DNA of 64,000 bases from Klebsiella michiganensis (GTDB lineage Bacteria > Pseudomonadota > Gammaproteobacteria > Enterobacterales > Enterobacteriaceae), in assembly GCA_000963575.1 (NCBI GenBank), contig CP011077.1, forward strand, positions 4,774,001-4,838,000. Reading direction: 5' to 3'. A model generated the notes under the pieces. It saw nothing but the letters and a program-made list of their open reading frames with translations. It did no database searches and was not told where the DNA came from. How positions within the stretch are numbered: the stretch's first letter is position 1; each line of letters opens with the position of its first letter. Shown here in pieces: positions 15,926 through 24,669 of the stretch. The translations under genes and the position numbers were made by a program.

Positions 15926-17035
15926 TTACTTCGCCACGGAGGACGACCCATCGGCGTGCCACTGGAAGACACCGAATTCAAATCCTTTCAAATCGCCTTT
16001 CTCATCCCAGTTCAGCGGCCCAATAACGGTGCTCGCACCGTGTGCTTTTAAATCTTTCACCAGCGCAGCAGGATCTTTGCTGCCGGTGCGGTCCATGGCG
16101 GTTGCCAGAGACTGAACTGCCGCGTAGGTGATCCACACGTACGGGCCGCTCGGGTCTTTCTTCGCCGCTTTCAGTTCGTCAACGATAGCTTTGTTGGCAG
16201 GATCCTGGTCATAGCGCTTAGGCATGGTGACCAGCATCCCTTCGCCCGCAGGGCCCGCGATGTTAGACAGAGAAGCGTTACCCACGCCTTCCGGCCCCAT
16301 AAACTGGGTTTTCAGGCCAACGGCACGCGCCTGGCGCAGGATCTGCCCCATTTCCGGGTAGTAACCGCCGTAGTAAACGAAGTCGATATTTTCTTTCTGC
16401 AGACGCGCCACCAGGGTGGAGAAATCTTTGTCGCCAGCGGTGATCCCATCGAAGAACACGATATTAGCGCCGCCTTTTTTCAGCCCGTCCTGGACGGAAC
16501 GTGCCAGGCCTTCGCCGTACTGCTGTTTGTCATGGATGATAGCGATGCGCTGCGGCTTAACGTGCTCCAGAATATATTTAGACGCCGTTGGCCCCTGGGA
16601 GGAATCGAGGCCAGCGGTACGCATGATCATGCCGTAGCCGCGCTGGGTCAGCTCAGGGTTGGTCGCGCCCGGGGTGATCATCAGGATGCCTTCATCTTCA
16701 TAGATGTCGGAAGCCGGCTGGGTGGAAGAAGAGCACAGGTGGCCAATAACGTACTTCACGCCGTCGTTGACGATTTTGTTGGCAACCGCCACGGCCTGTT
16801 TTGGATCGCAGGCGTCGTCGTATTCAACGCCAACCAGCTTGTCGCCTTTGATCCCGCCTTTGGCGTTGATGTCTTTGATAGCCTGGCGAGCGCCGTTAAA
16901 TTCCATATCGCCCCACTGCGCGACCGGGCCTGACATTGCCCCGACAACAGCTACTTTAATATCACCCGCGGTTGCCGCGTGAGACACAGCCAACGCCACC
17001 AGCCCGGCAAGTAATGTCTTCGCGTTCATCTTCAT
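15926..17035 (-). CDS. livK: Leucine-specific binding protein LivK
   Basis: A 369-residue periplasmic binding protein, identical in length to E. coli LivK. The signal peptide MKMNAKTLLAGLVALAVSHA ends at ATAG, and the mature chain begins with DIKVAVVGAMSGPVAQWGD. Tryptophan in AQWGDMEFNG (Tyr in LivJ) marks the leucine-specific form. The ATG at 17035 has GGGGATGGAACGA upstream; three upstream in-frame Met codons are not conserved. First gene of livKHMGF. It is a paralogue of livJ at 17893, on the other side of panM. Confidence 0.95.
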   Translation of the reverse strand: MKMNAKTLLAGLVALAVSHAATAGDIKVAVVGAMSGPVAQWGDMEFNGARQAIKDINAKGGIKGDKLVGVEYDDACDPKQAVAVANKIVNDGVKYVIGHLCSSSTQPASDIYEDEGILMITPGATNPELTQRGYGMIMRTAGLDSSQGPTASKYILEHVKPQRIAIIHDKQQYGEGLARSVQDGLKKGGANIVFFDGITAGDKDFSTLVARLQKENIDFVYYGGYYPEMGQILRQARAVGLKTQFMGPEGVGNASLSNIAGPAGEGMLVTMPKRYDQDPANKAIVDELKAAKKDPSGPYVWITYAAVQSLATAMDRTGSKDPAALVKDLKAHGASTVIGPLNWDEKGDLKGFEFGVFQWHADGSSSVAK

Positions 17036-17433
17036 TCGTTCCATCCCCATAAATTGGTTAAAAAGCACTCAGTACCTTTTATAATCAATGACCATTTTTA
17101 TCAGTGCCTTTAAGGAGTTAGCGGTAAAATTTACAATTTACCAGATTAAACTCTCTATTTTTCAGGCGATTAAGTAGAGATAATATTCTGTATTTCGCCA
17201 TAGTTAAACAAAAAAAAGCACCAGAATCAGCATAAAATAGCGGTACAAAGAGCCGAACAATTCACTGGATTTTAGTGCTTTATCCTGGTCATGTTTCAAT
17301 CTACCGCTTTAAAGGCTGGCTTACCTTTGCGCTAAAAAGTAATCAACTGCTGAACGGCATAAAAAAGATAAAGCGTCTGGGGCAAATAAATTGGTTACAC
17401 TCGGGGTTTTCCCGCTTTTTGGTTAGGTCACTT
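17036..17433. other. AT-rich divergent control region of livK and panM
   Basis: A 398-bp gap between two divergent genes with no credible coding sequence. It is noticeably AT-rich (for example 17140-17235) compared with the flanking genes and should hold the livK promoter, which in E. coli is under Lrp and leucine control. I see no strong palindromic operator. An in-frame extension of panM back to 17275 is open but not conserved. Confidence 0.6.
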
Positions 17434-17814
17434 ATGAAACTCACAATCATTCGTCTGTTTGAGTTTAGCGCTCAGGATAAAATTGACCTCGGCAAGATCT
17501 GGCCGGAATACTCCAGCGGTTCACTGACGCTTAGCGACAATGAAAGGATCTACGCCGCGAAATTTAACGATCGCCTGCTCGGCGCGGTGCGCGTAACGCT
17601 CACCGGGGATGCCGGGGCGCTGGATTCACTGAGGGTCCGCGAAATTACCCGCCGCAGGGGCGTGGGGCAGTATTTGCTGGAAGAGGTTATGCGGGATAAC
17701 CCGGCGATCGCCCACTGGTGGCTGGCGGATGTTGGCGTGGAGGATCATGCCGTGATGACGGCGTTTATGCAGGCTTCCGGATTTCACGAGCAGAGCGGCG
17801 GCTGGGGGAAATAA
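17434..17814 (+). CDS. panM: PanD maturation factor PanM/PanZ
   Basis: A 126-residue GNAT-fold protein orthologous to E. coli PanM (YhhK, PanZ; 127 residues). In a CoA-dependent way it triggers self-cleavage of the PanD zymogen, and the complex also restrains pantothenate synthesis. The acetyl-CoA site is visible as LRVREITRRRGVGQYLLEEV at about residues 65-84. I start at the ATG at 17434 (MKLTIIRLFEFSAQ), which has TTAGGT upstream, not at the 53-codon extension. It lies between livK and livJ on the opposite strand, as in E. coli. Confidence 0.92.
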   Translation: MKLTIIRLFEFSAQDKIDLGKIWPEYSSGSLTLSDNERIYAAKFNDRLLGAVRVTLTGDAGALDSLRVREITRRRGVGQYLLEEVMRDNPAIAHWWLADVGVEDHAVMTAFMQASGFHEQSGGWGK

Positions 17815-17818
17815 ACTG

Positions 17819-17853
17819 CCCTCACCCCGGCCCTCTCCCAAAAGGAGAGGGAG
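17819..17853. repeat. REP-like palindrome
   Basis: CCCTCACCCCGGCCCTCTCC, AAAAGGAGAGGGAG: same family as at 4409, 11887 and 58001. It lies between the convergent panM and livJ genes. Confidence 0.75.
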
Positions 17854-17861
17854 TAAACACT

Positions 17862-17887
17862 AAAACGGCAACCCAGGGTTGCCGTTT
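17862..17887 (-). terminator. Terminator of livJ
   Basis: AAACGGCAACC pairs with GGTTGCCGTTT almost without a loop, followed on the minus strand by TTTTAG. It begins 6 bases after the livJ stop. Its stem sequence is nearly the same as that of the liv operon terminator at 12153. Confidence 0.88.
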
Positions 17888-17892
17888 GCTGT

Positions 17893-18996
17893 TTATTTGG
17901 CGTCAGTGGCTGTGCCGTTGGCATGCCAGGTGAACACGCCGAACTCAAAGCCTTTCAGGTCACCTTTCTCATCCCAGGACAGCGGCCCCATCACGGTATC
18001 CACGGTCGCCCCTTTCAGGTATTTAGAGATTGCAGCCGGATCGGCACTCTGGTTCAGGCCAGCAGCCAGTGACTGCAGGGCGGCATAGGTCGTCCAGACG
18101 AATGCCCCGCTTGGATCCTGTTTCTTCGCTTTAATCGCGTCCACAATCGGTTTGTTGGCCGGAACCTGATCGTAGTTCTTCGGCTTAGTTACCAGCAGGC
18201 CTTCCGCAGAATCCCCGGCAATGTTAGACAGTGAGACGTTTGCTACGCCTTCAGGGCCCATGAACTGGGTTTTCAGGCCGGCGGCGCGGGACTGACGCAG
18301 GATCTGCCCCATTTCCGGGTGGTAGCCACCGTAGTAAACGAAGTCGATGTTTTCTTTCTTCAGGCGAGCAACCAACGTAGAGAAGTCTTTTTCACCGGCG
18401 GTGATCCCGTCGAAGAACACCACATTAGCGCCGCCTTTTTTCAGGCCGTCCTGCACGGAACGCGCCAGGCCTTCACCGTACTGCTGCTTATCGTGGATAA
18501 CCGCAATGCGCTTAGGCTTCACGTGTTCCAGAATGTATTTCGCGGCGGTTGGGCCCTGATCGGAGTCCAGCCCGGTGGTGCGCAGAGTCAGCTTATAACC
18601 ACGCGCGGTCAGCTCCGGAGCAGTAGCCGCCGGGGTGATCATCAGAATGCCTTCATCTTCGTAGATATCAGACGCTGGCTGAGTGGAAGAAGAGCACAGG
18701 TGACCGATAACGTACTTGATGCCGTCGTTCACCACTTTGTTGGCCACCGCGACCGCTTGTTTCGGGTCACAGGCATCGTCATATTTGGTGATAACCAGTT
18801 TGTCGCCTTTGATCCCGCCTTTGGCGTTAATGTCGGCCACCGCCTGCTCGGCACCGGTAAATTCCTGATCGCCGTACTGCGCGACCGGTCCAGACATGGC
18901 CCCTACTACCGCGACCTTAATATCTTTTGCCATCGCCGCGTGGCTCATTGCCAGTGCAATGCATCCTGCCAGTAAGGCTTTACCCGTCATTTTCAT
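17893..18996 (-). CDS. livJ: Leucine/isoleucine/valine-binding protein LivJ
   Basis: A 367-residue periplasmic binding protein, identical in length to E. coli LivJ. The signal peptide MKMTGKALLAGCIALAMSHA ends at AMAK, and mature DIKVAVVGAMSGPVAQYGDQ follows, with the Tyr that distinguishes LivJ from LivK. It delivers Leu, Ile and Val to the shared LivHMGF importer. The ATG at 18996 has GGGGACTCTCAGG upstream. It is a single-gene unit with its own terminator. The 257-bp upstream region up to the permease stop should hold its promoter; only a TATGCTAAACATAG inverted repeat near 19131 stands out there. Confidence 0.95.
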   Translation of the reverse strand: MKMTGKALLAGCIALAMSHAAMAKDIKVAVVGAMSGPVAQYGDQEFTGAEQAVADINAKGGIKGDKLVITKYDDACDPKQAVAVANKVVNDGIKYVIGHLCSSSTQPASDIYEDEGILMITPAATAPELTARGYKLTLRTTGLDSDQGPTAAKYILEHVKPKRIAVIHDKQQYGEGLARSVQDGLKKGGANVVFFDGITAGEKDFSTLVARLKKENIDFVYYGGYHPEMGQILRQSRAAGLKTQFMGPEGVANVSLSNIAGDSAEGLLVTKPKNYDQVPANKPIVDAIKAKKQDPSGAFVWTTYAALQSLAAGLNQSADPAAISKYLKGATVDTVMGPLSWDEKGDLKGFEFGVFTWHANGTATDAK

Positions 18997-19198
18997 CCTG
19001 AGAGTCCCCATTGTTATGGTTATTGAATTTGTTGTGTTGTTGTTTGTTAGCGCATTATTCTGTTTGTAGGTATAAGAAAAGCATATGATAGCTAACTTAA
19101 GGGCGACGGCCGGCGCTACGGCAGCACACTATGCTAAACATAGCGCCATTTGCGATAATTTGGAAAGACATATTTGAAGGTTAGATAACGAGAATGTG

Positions 19199-19236
19199 AC
19201 AAAAAAATAACCGCGCCGGAACGCCTCCTGGCGCGG
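19199..19236 (-). terminator. Terminator of the permease gene
   Basis: CCGCGCC (19211-19217) and GGCGCGG (19230-19236) form a 7-bp stem, followed on the minus strand by TTATTTTTTT. It ends the aminotransferase-permease unit and separates it from livJ. Confidence 0.9.
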
Positions 19237-19253
19237 GGGAGCAAGCCTCGGAA

Positions 19254-20498
19254 TCACCAACCCGCCGGCAAATATCCCAGAGCGGAAGCAACCGCATAAA
19301 CGGCACTGCAGAGGTAGAGCAACACGATGAAAATCTGGATCAGCGGATGGGTCATAAATGCCGGGCAGGTCCAGCCAGGCGTGACATCGCCGCTGCGGCG
19401 GGCACCTTTAATCATCAGGATCGGCATAATCGATAAAATCACGCCGCTGAACACGCCGGCAAAATAGAGCGCATTCACAAACGACACCAGCCCGCTGTAG
19501 GCCAGCACAAACGGGGGAATCGCCACCACCAGCAGCACCAGAAAACGCTTCACGGAAGGCTCGTCGCTGCCCAGGCGGAAGCGGTCAAAGATATTGGTCA
19601 GAAAACTGCCACCCAGTCCCCAGTACGAGGTCAACATGGCGCAAAGAGCAAACAGGTTAGCCGAGAAGAATGCCCACTCTCCCAGCGCTTTCCCCCAGGA
19701 AATGGTGGCCACCTCAGAGATATCGTCCAGCCCGTTAAGCATGATGACCGACATTGGCACCAGGGCAAGCAACGCAAAGGTCACAACCATGCCAACGATG
19801 ATCGCTTTTGGCAGCTTTTCGGGCTTATCGGCAAAACCGCGAGCCATTTCCGGCACGATGTACTGCGCCGAGAAGCAGAACACCACCACGTTGAACACCG
19901 GCACCATATAAAGCCAGTTGCCTTCCAGCAGATAGCCCACGCTACTCGTCTCTTTCAGCAACGTCGCAATAACCAGCACCGCTATCATCACCACCATGCC
20001 AACGCTAATAAACTTTTCCCCGCGCCCGATCGCTTTCAGGCCCATGTACAGCACGCCCGCAGCCGGAATGAAAAACAGTACGCTGCCCAATGCCGGGGAG
20101 ATACCAAACAAAGAGTGCAGCAGCTTACCGCTGCCGGTCATATAGGCGGTCAGTGCTCCTACGCTATTTACGCAAACGGAAAGGAACATCATCAGTGCGC
20201 CAAAGCGCCCGACGTAGCGCAGCGATAGCCCGCTGAGCTGCAAATGCTGGCGGGTACGCAAGGTAGATTCGGCGACGTAAAGCATCGTCACGGTGGTCAG
20301 GCTGCCCACCAGCACCAGCCAGAACAGCAGCGGCCAGAAGCCCGCCTTACTTGATGCATAGGCGATAGAGAGCACGCCCGCGCCAATGTTAGTGCCGACG
20401 ATCATCGACACGCCTTCAACGAAACTCAGGGATTTACCGGGGACAGCTGTCCGCTCCCCGCGCGCGACGGCGGGAGAGAAGGTGGAGTTTTCAGACAT
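19254..20498 (-). CDS. Aromatic-amino-acid-type permease (HAAAP family)
   Basis: A 414-residue inner-membrane transporter with about 11 hydrophobic segments, of the hydroxy/aromatic amino acid permease family (TyrP, Mtr, TnaB, SdaC). The first span carries the family motif GVSMIVGTNIGAGVLSIAYA. Substrate cannot be read from sequence. It is 142 bp downstream of a GABA-type aminotransferase on the same strand, with a CCGGCGG hairpin in the gap at 20516-20537, and that aminotransferase is divergent from a MocR regulator. The neighbours suggest import of an amino acid that the aminotransferase degrades. E. coli has no gene here between livJ and rpoH. Confidence 0.85.
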   Translation of the reverse strand: MSENSTFSPAVARGERTAVPGKSLSFVEGVSMIVGTNIGAGVLSIAYASSKAGFWPLLFWLVLVGSLTTVTMLYVAESTLRTRQHLQLSGLSLRYVGRFGALMMFLSVCVNSVGALTAYMTGSGKLLHSLFGISPALGSVLFFIPAAGVLYMGLKAIGRGEKFISVGMVVMIAVLVIATLLKETSSVGYLLEGNWLYMVPVFNVVVFCFSAQYIVPEMARGFADKPEKLPKAIIVGMVVTFALLALVPMSVIMLNGLDDISEVATISWGKALGEWAFFSANLFALCAMLTSYWGLGGSFLTNIFDRFRLGSDEPSVKRFLVLLVVAIPPFVLAYSGLVSFVNALYFAGVFSGVILSIMPILMIKGARRSGDVTPGWTCPAFMTHPLIQIFIVLLYLCSAVYAVASALGYLPAGW

Positions 20499-20640
20499 AA
20501 TATTTTCCGTATTACTCCGGCGGCAACGCCCGCCGGAAAACAGGGGATATCAGGGTGATAAACCACTTCACGCTGGGCAAAAAAGCGCTGCGGCCGCCTT
20601 GTGTTATGGCGGGCTTCCCTGCCGCCGCAAACGACGGGGA

Positions 20641-21906
20641 TTAGCCCTTAAGCACCTGGGACAGAATAGCCAGCGCTTTGGTGAACTGAGCATCAGGAAT
20701 GGTCAGCGGATAAAGGAAGCGGATAACGTTGCCGTAGACGCCGCAGCTCAGCAGCAACAGCCCTTGTTCCTGAGCTTTGAGCTGAACTTCGCGGGTAAAT
20801 TCTGGCGAAGGTTTCCCGGTCTGCGGATCGTTAAATTCCACCGCCACCATCGAGCCTTGCCCACGCACATCAACAATCGCCGGGCAGCTTTGGCGCGCCT
20901 GATTCAGGACTTCTTTCAGGTGCTCACCAAGCTGGGTGGCACGCTTGCACAGCTGCTCTTCTTTGATCACATCCAGCACTGCGTGAGCCGCCGCAACCGC
21001 CAACGGGTTGCCCGCATAAGTACCGCCCAGGCCGCCAGGCGCAGGTGCATCCATGACTTCGGCACGCCCCACCACGCCGGACAGCGGGAAGCCACCGGCC
21101 AGGCTTTTCGCCATCGTCATCAGGTCGGCTTTAACGTCGTAATAGTCCATCGCAAACAGTTTGCCGGTACGCGCGAAGCCGGTCTGCACCTCATCGGCAA
21201 TCAGCAGAATGCCGTGGGTGTCGCACAGCTTACGCAGCGCCTGCATAAATTCAGGTGGTGCCACGTTGAAACCGCCTTCACCCTGAATCGGCTCCAGTAT
21301 GATGGCCGCCACCTGGTCCGCGGCGATATCGGCTTTAAAGATGCGGTCCAGGCTTTTCAGCGCATCCTCAGTCGTCACACCGTGCGCGGCATTCGGGTAA
21401 ACCGCGTGGTAGACAGAGCCGGGGAACGGGCCAAAACCAATTTTGTACGGCGCGACCTTGCCGGTCAGCGCCATGGTCATAAAGGTACGACCGTGGAAAC
21501 CGCCCCCGAAGGTGATCAGACCGGGGCGTTTGGTATAGGCACGCGCAATTTTCACGGCATTCTCAACCGCTTCTGCACCGGTAGTGAAGAATGCGGTTTT
21601 CGCCGGGCCATCAATCGGCGCCAGCGCGTTAATGCGCTCTGCCAGCGAAACATAGCTTTCATAAGGGACAATTTGATAGGCCGTGTGGGTAAAGGCCTGC
21701 AGCTGTTTTTCCACGGCAGCAATCACCTTCGGGTGACGATGGCCGGTATTCAGCACCGCGATCCCGGCGGCGAAGTCGATCACTTCATTGCCTTCCACAT
21801 CCCACAGGGTGGCGTTCTCCGCCTTCTCTGCAAAGTAACTACACATCACGCCCACGCCGCGCGGCGTGGCCTGTAAACGACGCTGATTCAGCTCTGCACT
21901 TTTCAC
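20641..21906 (-). CDS. 4-aminobutyrate-type aminotransferase (PuuE/GabT-like)
   Basis: A 421-residue class-III PLP aminotransferase, the same length as E. coli PuuE and very similar to what I recall of it (ATPRGVGVMC, GIAVLNTGHRHPKVIAAVE, APAPGGLGGTYAGNP). The PLP lysine is in MTMAKSLAGGFPLSG, and IADEVQTGFARTG holds the cofactor-binding Asp. It is expected to convert GABA and 2-oxoglutarate to succinate semialdehyde and glutamate. No upstream ATG fits. I choose the GTG at 21906 (VKSAELNQRRLQ) because AGGAGAGACCAAG precedes it. No dehydrogenase gene is adjacent, so the next step must be encoded elsewhere. Control by the divergent MocR gene is likely. Confidence 0.88.
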   Translation of the reverse strand: MKSAELNQRRLQATPRGVGVMCSYFAEKAENATLWDVEGNEVIDFAAGIAVLNTGHRHPKVIAAVEKQLQAFTHTAYQIVPYESYVSLAERINALAPIDGPAKTAFFTTGAEAVENAVKIARAYTKRPGLITFGGGFHGRTFMTMALTGKVAPYKIGFGPFPGSVYHAVYPNAAHGVTTEDALKSLDRIFKADIAADQVAAIILEPIQGEGGFNVAPPEFMQALRKLCDTHGILLIADEVQTGFARTGKLFAMDYYDVKADLMTMAKSLAGGFPLSGVVGRAEVMDAPAPGGLGGTYAGNPLAVAAAHAVLDVIKEEQLCKRATQLGEHLKEVLNQARQSCPAIVDVRGQGSMVAVEFNDPQTGKPSPEFTREVQLKAQEQGLLLLSCGVYGNVIRFLYPLTIPDAQFTKALAILSQVLKG

Positions 21907-21977
21907 CTTGGTCTCTCCTGTTAGGTCAGTCACTTTATCGCAACAAATCAGAAACAATGTCGTTTATTTACACAGGT

Positions 21978-22002
21978 ATTGGCCCTATAATCGAGTACCA
22001 AT
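21978..22002. promoter_or_regulatory. Candidate MocR operator over a TATAAT box
   Basis: In the 118-bp gap between the divergent aminotransferase and MocR genes, ATTGG (21978-21982) and CCAAT (21998-22002) flank a perfect TATAAT at 21986-21991. A MocR protein bound here could control both genes. The motif is short, so this is tentative. Confidence 0.4.
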
Positions 22003-22024
22003 TCAGATTATCTGAGGGATCCAA

Positions 22025-23515
22025 TTGCGAGCTTTAGTGGGTGACCTGATGCTGGTCAGGCTGCAGGAAGAGACCGACATTCTGCTGCATAAGCGCCTTT
22101 ATAACGCGCTACGGCGCTCAATTCTGGATGGCTCATTGCCGCCCCACAGCCGGCTGCCGGCTTCCCGCGATCTAGCCAGCGAGCTCAGCATTTCTCGTAA
22201 CACTGTATTAACAGTTTATGAGCAGCTTATGACCGAGGGCTACGTTTCATCCCGCCAGGGCAGCGGAACTTTTGTTGAAAAAACGCTGCCGGATCGCTTC
22301 ACCTTCACGGGCAGCATTGGCGAAGGCGGCGCGGCCCCTGCCCCTGAAGTGGCGATTTCCCGCCGCGGCCAGCATCTCCTTTCGCAGGTGAGCGCCAGCC
22401 CGCGCCAATGGGGGGCTTTTATTCCCGGCGTGCCGGACGTAAACGCCTTCCCTCATCCGCTATTCAGCAAGATCCAGGCGCGTATCAGCCGCCGCCCTAA
22501 ACCAGAGCGCCTGAGCTATAGCTGCAACGGCGGCACGCCTGAGCTACAACATGCCCTTGTCGACTATCTGCGTGTCTCGCGGGGAGTAAACTGCCAGGTC
22601 GACCAAATCCTGATCACCGAAGGGATCCATCAGGCTATCGATCTGGTCACTCGGATGCTGTGCGACAGAGGCGACCTGGCGTGGATCGAAGAGCCTTCTT
22701 ACTGGGGTATTCGCCACGTACTGACGATGAATGACGTGCGGGTCACGCCGCTCACCGTAGACGCCAACGGCCTCTGCCCGCCGGAGAAAGTCACCGAAGC
22801 CCCGCGATTGATCTTTGTGACGCCGTCTCACCAGTACCCGCTGGGGGCGGTGATGAGTCTGGAGCGCCGCCAGCGTCTGCTGTCGCTTGCCCGTCAGCAT
22901 GGCAGTTGGATTATTGAAGATGACTATGACAGTGAATTTCGCTTTTCCGGCCAGCCGATACCCGCTCTGCAGGGGCTGGTCGCCGAAGCACCGGTGGTTT
23001 ACATCGGGACATTCAGTAAAACGCTTTATCCGGGGCTAAGGCTCGGCTATGTCGTGCTGCCTCGCCCGCTGGTAAATGACCTGAAAACGGCGCATGCAGA
23101 GCTGTACCGGGGCGGCCACTCCCTAATCCAGCAGGCGCTGGCGGAGTTTATTACCGCGGGGCATTACTCGGCCCATATACGCCGAATGCGCCTGCTCTAC
23201 GGCCGGCGCCGTGCTTTCCTGACTGAGCTTATCTCCCGCCACTGCGGGCCACAGGCGCTGTCAGATTTCAGCGATAACGCCGGGCTGCATCTGATTTTGA
23301 ACCTGCCGGATGGGGCCGATGACGTGGCGATTGCCCGGCGTGCCAACGCCCGCAATATTCTGGTTCGGCCATTGTCGCGCTATTACCTGACCGAACAGCG
23401 CAAGAAAGGATTATTAATGGGCTTTGCCAGTCTGCCGGAAAGCGAAATGGAAGCGGCGTTTGCCATACTGCTGGAGTGTATGCCGGAGCCTAAAAAGCAA
23501 AACGCCCCAGCATAA
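22025..23515 (+). CDS. MocR-family regulator (GntR HTH plus aminotransferase domain)
   Basis: A 496-residue two-domain regulator. The N-terminal winged helix (LYNALRRSILDGSLPPHSRL, then DLASELSISRNTVLTVYEQL) covers about residues 22-85. The C-terminal part is a class-I aminotransferase fold with the PLP lysine in GTFSKTLYPGLRLGYVV and the IIEDDYDSEFRFSG motif. By analogy with GabR it would bind PLP and an amine substrate, and activate the divergent aminotransferase gene. Start choice: TTG at 22025 has a good GAGGGATCCAA site; ATG at 22049 is the alternative and loses eight residues. The stop codon lies in the loop of a terminator hairpin. Confidence 0.85.
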   Translation: MRALVGDLMLVRLQEETDILLHKRLYNALRRSILDGSLPPHSRLPASRDLASELSISRNTVLTVYEQLMTEGYVSSRQGSGTFVEKTLPDRFTFTGSIGEGGAAPAPEVAISRRGQHLLSQVSASPRQWGAFIPGVPDVNAFPHPLFSKIQARISRRPKPERLSYSCNGGTPELQHALVDYLRVSRGVNCQVDQILITEGIHQAIDLVTRMLCDRGDLAWIEEPSYWGIRHVLTMNDVRVTPLTVDANGLCPPEKVTEAPRLIFVTPSHQYPLGAVMSLERRQRLLSLARQHGSWIIEDDYDSEFRFSGQPIPALQGLVAEAPVVYIGTFSKTLYPGLRLGYVVLPRPLVNDLKTAHAELYRGGHSLIQQALAEFITAGHYSAHIRRMRLLYGRRRAFLTELISRHCGPQALSDFSDNAGLHLILNLPDGADDVAIARRANARNILVRPLSRYYLTEQRKKGLLMGFASLPESEMEAAFAILLECMPEPKKQNAPA

Positions 23516-23525
23516 AGTGGGGCGT
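23502..23525. terminator. Hairpin copy 1, overlapping the MocR stop codon
   Basis: CGCCCCA-GCATAAAG-TGGGGCG: a 7-bp stem whose loop contains the MocR TAA stop. On the minus strand it is followed by TTTTGCTTTTT, so it reads best as a terminator for leftward transcripts. An identical 24-base copy lies at 23667-23690. Confidence 0.75.
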
Positions 23526-23531
23526 TAACGT

Positions 23532-23640
23532 TTCTGACAAAGAAGGAAAAGCGTGGTTTTCCCTCTTTGTGTTAAGCAGCCGAAAATCAATAAATTGATT
23601 TTCCTGGTTTATTTTCAAGTGCCTACAGGTATGTCTGCTA
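23532..23640. repeat. Two-hairpin intergenic repeat, copy A
   Basis: Hairpin one pairs ACAAAGAAGGAAAA with TTTTCCCTCTTTGT around GCGTGG. Hairpin two pairs AAAATCAAT with ATTGATTTT, followed by a T-rich tail. The same order of parts is found inverted at 48796-48886 with roughly 80 percent identity by eye. Here the unit is bounded on both sides by identical 24-bp hairpins (23502-23525 and 23667-23690). It does not code for anything visible. Confidence 0.75.
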
Positions 23641-23666
23641 ATACCCTGGCTGATTATCCGTCTGAG

Positions 23667-23690
23667 CGCCCCAGCATAAAGTGGGGCGTT
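23667..23690. terminator. Hairpin copy 2, next to the rpoH stop
   Basis: An exact copy of the 24 bases at 23502-23525. It begins 27 bases beyond the rpoH stop and probably acts as the rpoH terminator, although the T-run on the minus strand is poor. Confidence 0.65.
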
Positions 23691-23716
23691 CTTCGTGCGG
23701 CGTACGTATCGGCGCG

Positions 23717-24571
23717 TTAAGCTTCGATAGCGGCGCGCAGTTTTTTCATCGCGTTCTTTTCAAGCTGACGAACGCGCTCGGCGGAAACGCCATAGCGGTC
23801 GGCAAGCTCCTGCAGCGTGCTCTTGTTGTCTTCATCTAACCAGCGCGCGCGAATAATCTGCTGGCTGCGCTCATCCAGGCCCTGCATCGCATCGCTCAGT
23901 TTGTCTGCGGCGTGAGATTCCCAGTTATCGTCCTCAATGCCGTCGGCAAAGTTGGAGGACTTATCCTGCAGGAAGAGCACCGGCGCCATTGGCTGGCCAT
24001 CGGCGTCGTCATCACTCGACATGTCGAAGGTCATATCCTGCGCCGCCATGCGTGATTCCATCTCAAGCACGTCTTTGCTGGACACGCCAAGCTCGTTGGC
24101 CACCATTTCGACCTCGTCCTGGTTAAACCAGCCCAAACGCTGCTTGGTTTTACGCAGGTTAAAGAACAGCTTACGCTGTGCTTTCGTGGTGGCGACTTTC
24201 ACAATACGCCAGTTACGCAGCACGTATTCATGAATTTCAGCCTTGATCCAGTGCACCGCAAAGGAGACCAGACGAACACCCACTTCCGGGTTAAAACGGC
24301 GTACTGCTTTCATCAGGCCGATGTTGCCTTCCTGGATAAGGTCTGCCTGCGGCAGGCCGTAGCCGGAATAGTTACGCGCAACATGAACAACAAAGCGCAG
24401 GTGAGACAGGATCAGCTTTTTCGCTGCTTCCAGATCGCCCTGGTAATGCAGCTTTTCAGCCAGCTCCTTCTCTTCCTCAGCCGTTAACATCGGCCAGGCG
24501 TTCGCAGCCCGGATATACGACTCCAGGTTACCAACAGGGGCTAAAGCTAAATTTTGCATTTCTTTGGTCAT
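23717..24571 (-). CDS. rpoH: Heat-shock sigma factor sigma-32
   Basis: A 284-residue group-3 sigma factor, the same length as E. coli RpoH. Region 2 includes DLIQEGNIGLMKAVRRFNPE and VRLVSFAVHWIKAEIHEYVL. The RpoH box QRKLFFNLRKTK is at about residues 132-143. Region 4 contains LQELADRYGVSAERVRQLEK. It directs RNA polymerase to chaperone and protease genes; prlC in this window has such a promoter. The ATG at 24571 has GAGAGGG upstream. The 5' coding region forms the known RNA thermometer in E. coli; I did not model it here. It is downstream of ftsYEX with separate promoters. Confidence 0.97.
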   Translation of the reverse strand: MTKEMQNLALAPVGNLESYIRAANAWPMLTAEEEKELAEKLHYQGDLEAAKKLILSHLRFVVHVARNYSGYGLPQADLIQEGNIGLMKAVRRFNPEVGVRLVSFAVHWIKAEIHEYVLRNWRIVKVATTKAQRKLFFNLRKTKQRLGWFNQDEVEMVANELGVSSKDVLEMESRMAAQDMTFDMSSDDDADGQPMAPVLFLQDKSSNFADGIEDDNWESHAADKLSDAMQGLDERSQQIIRARWLDEDNKSTLQELADRYGVSAERVRQLEKNAMKKLRAAIEA

Positions 24572-24669
24572 TCAAACCCTCTCTTAGAGACTACGTACGG
24601 TTTGCCATTCAGGTGGCTAGGGCGCACCGACAACACGTCAGGGGCCAGACCGTACCATTCACTGTACTC

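Noticed and set aside
15926..18996. Recent gene conversion between livK and livJ
   Set aside because: Protein stretches are shared, but the DNA of those stretches differs at many third positions, so the paralogues look old.
20386..21876. 496-codon plus-strand frame
   Set aside because: Antisense to the aminotransferase and the start of the permease; no motif recognised.
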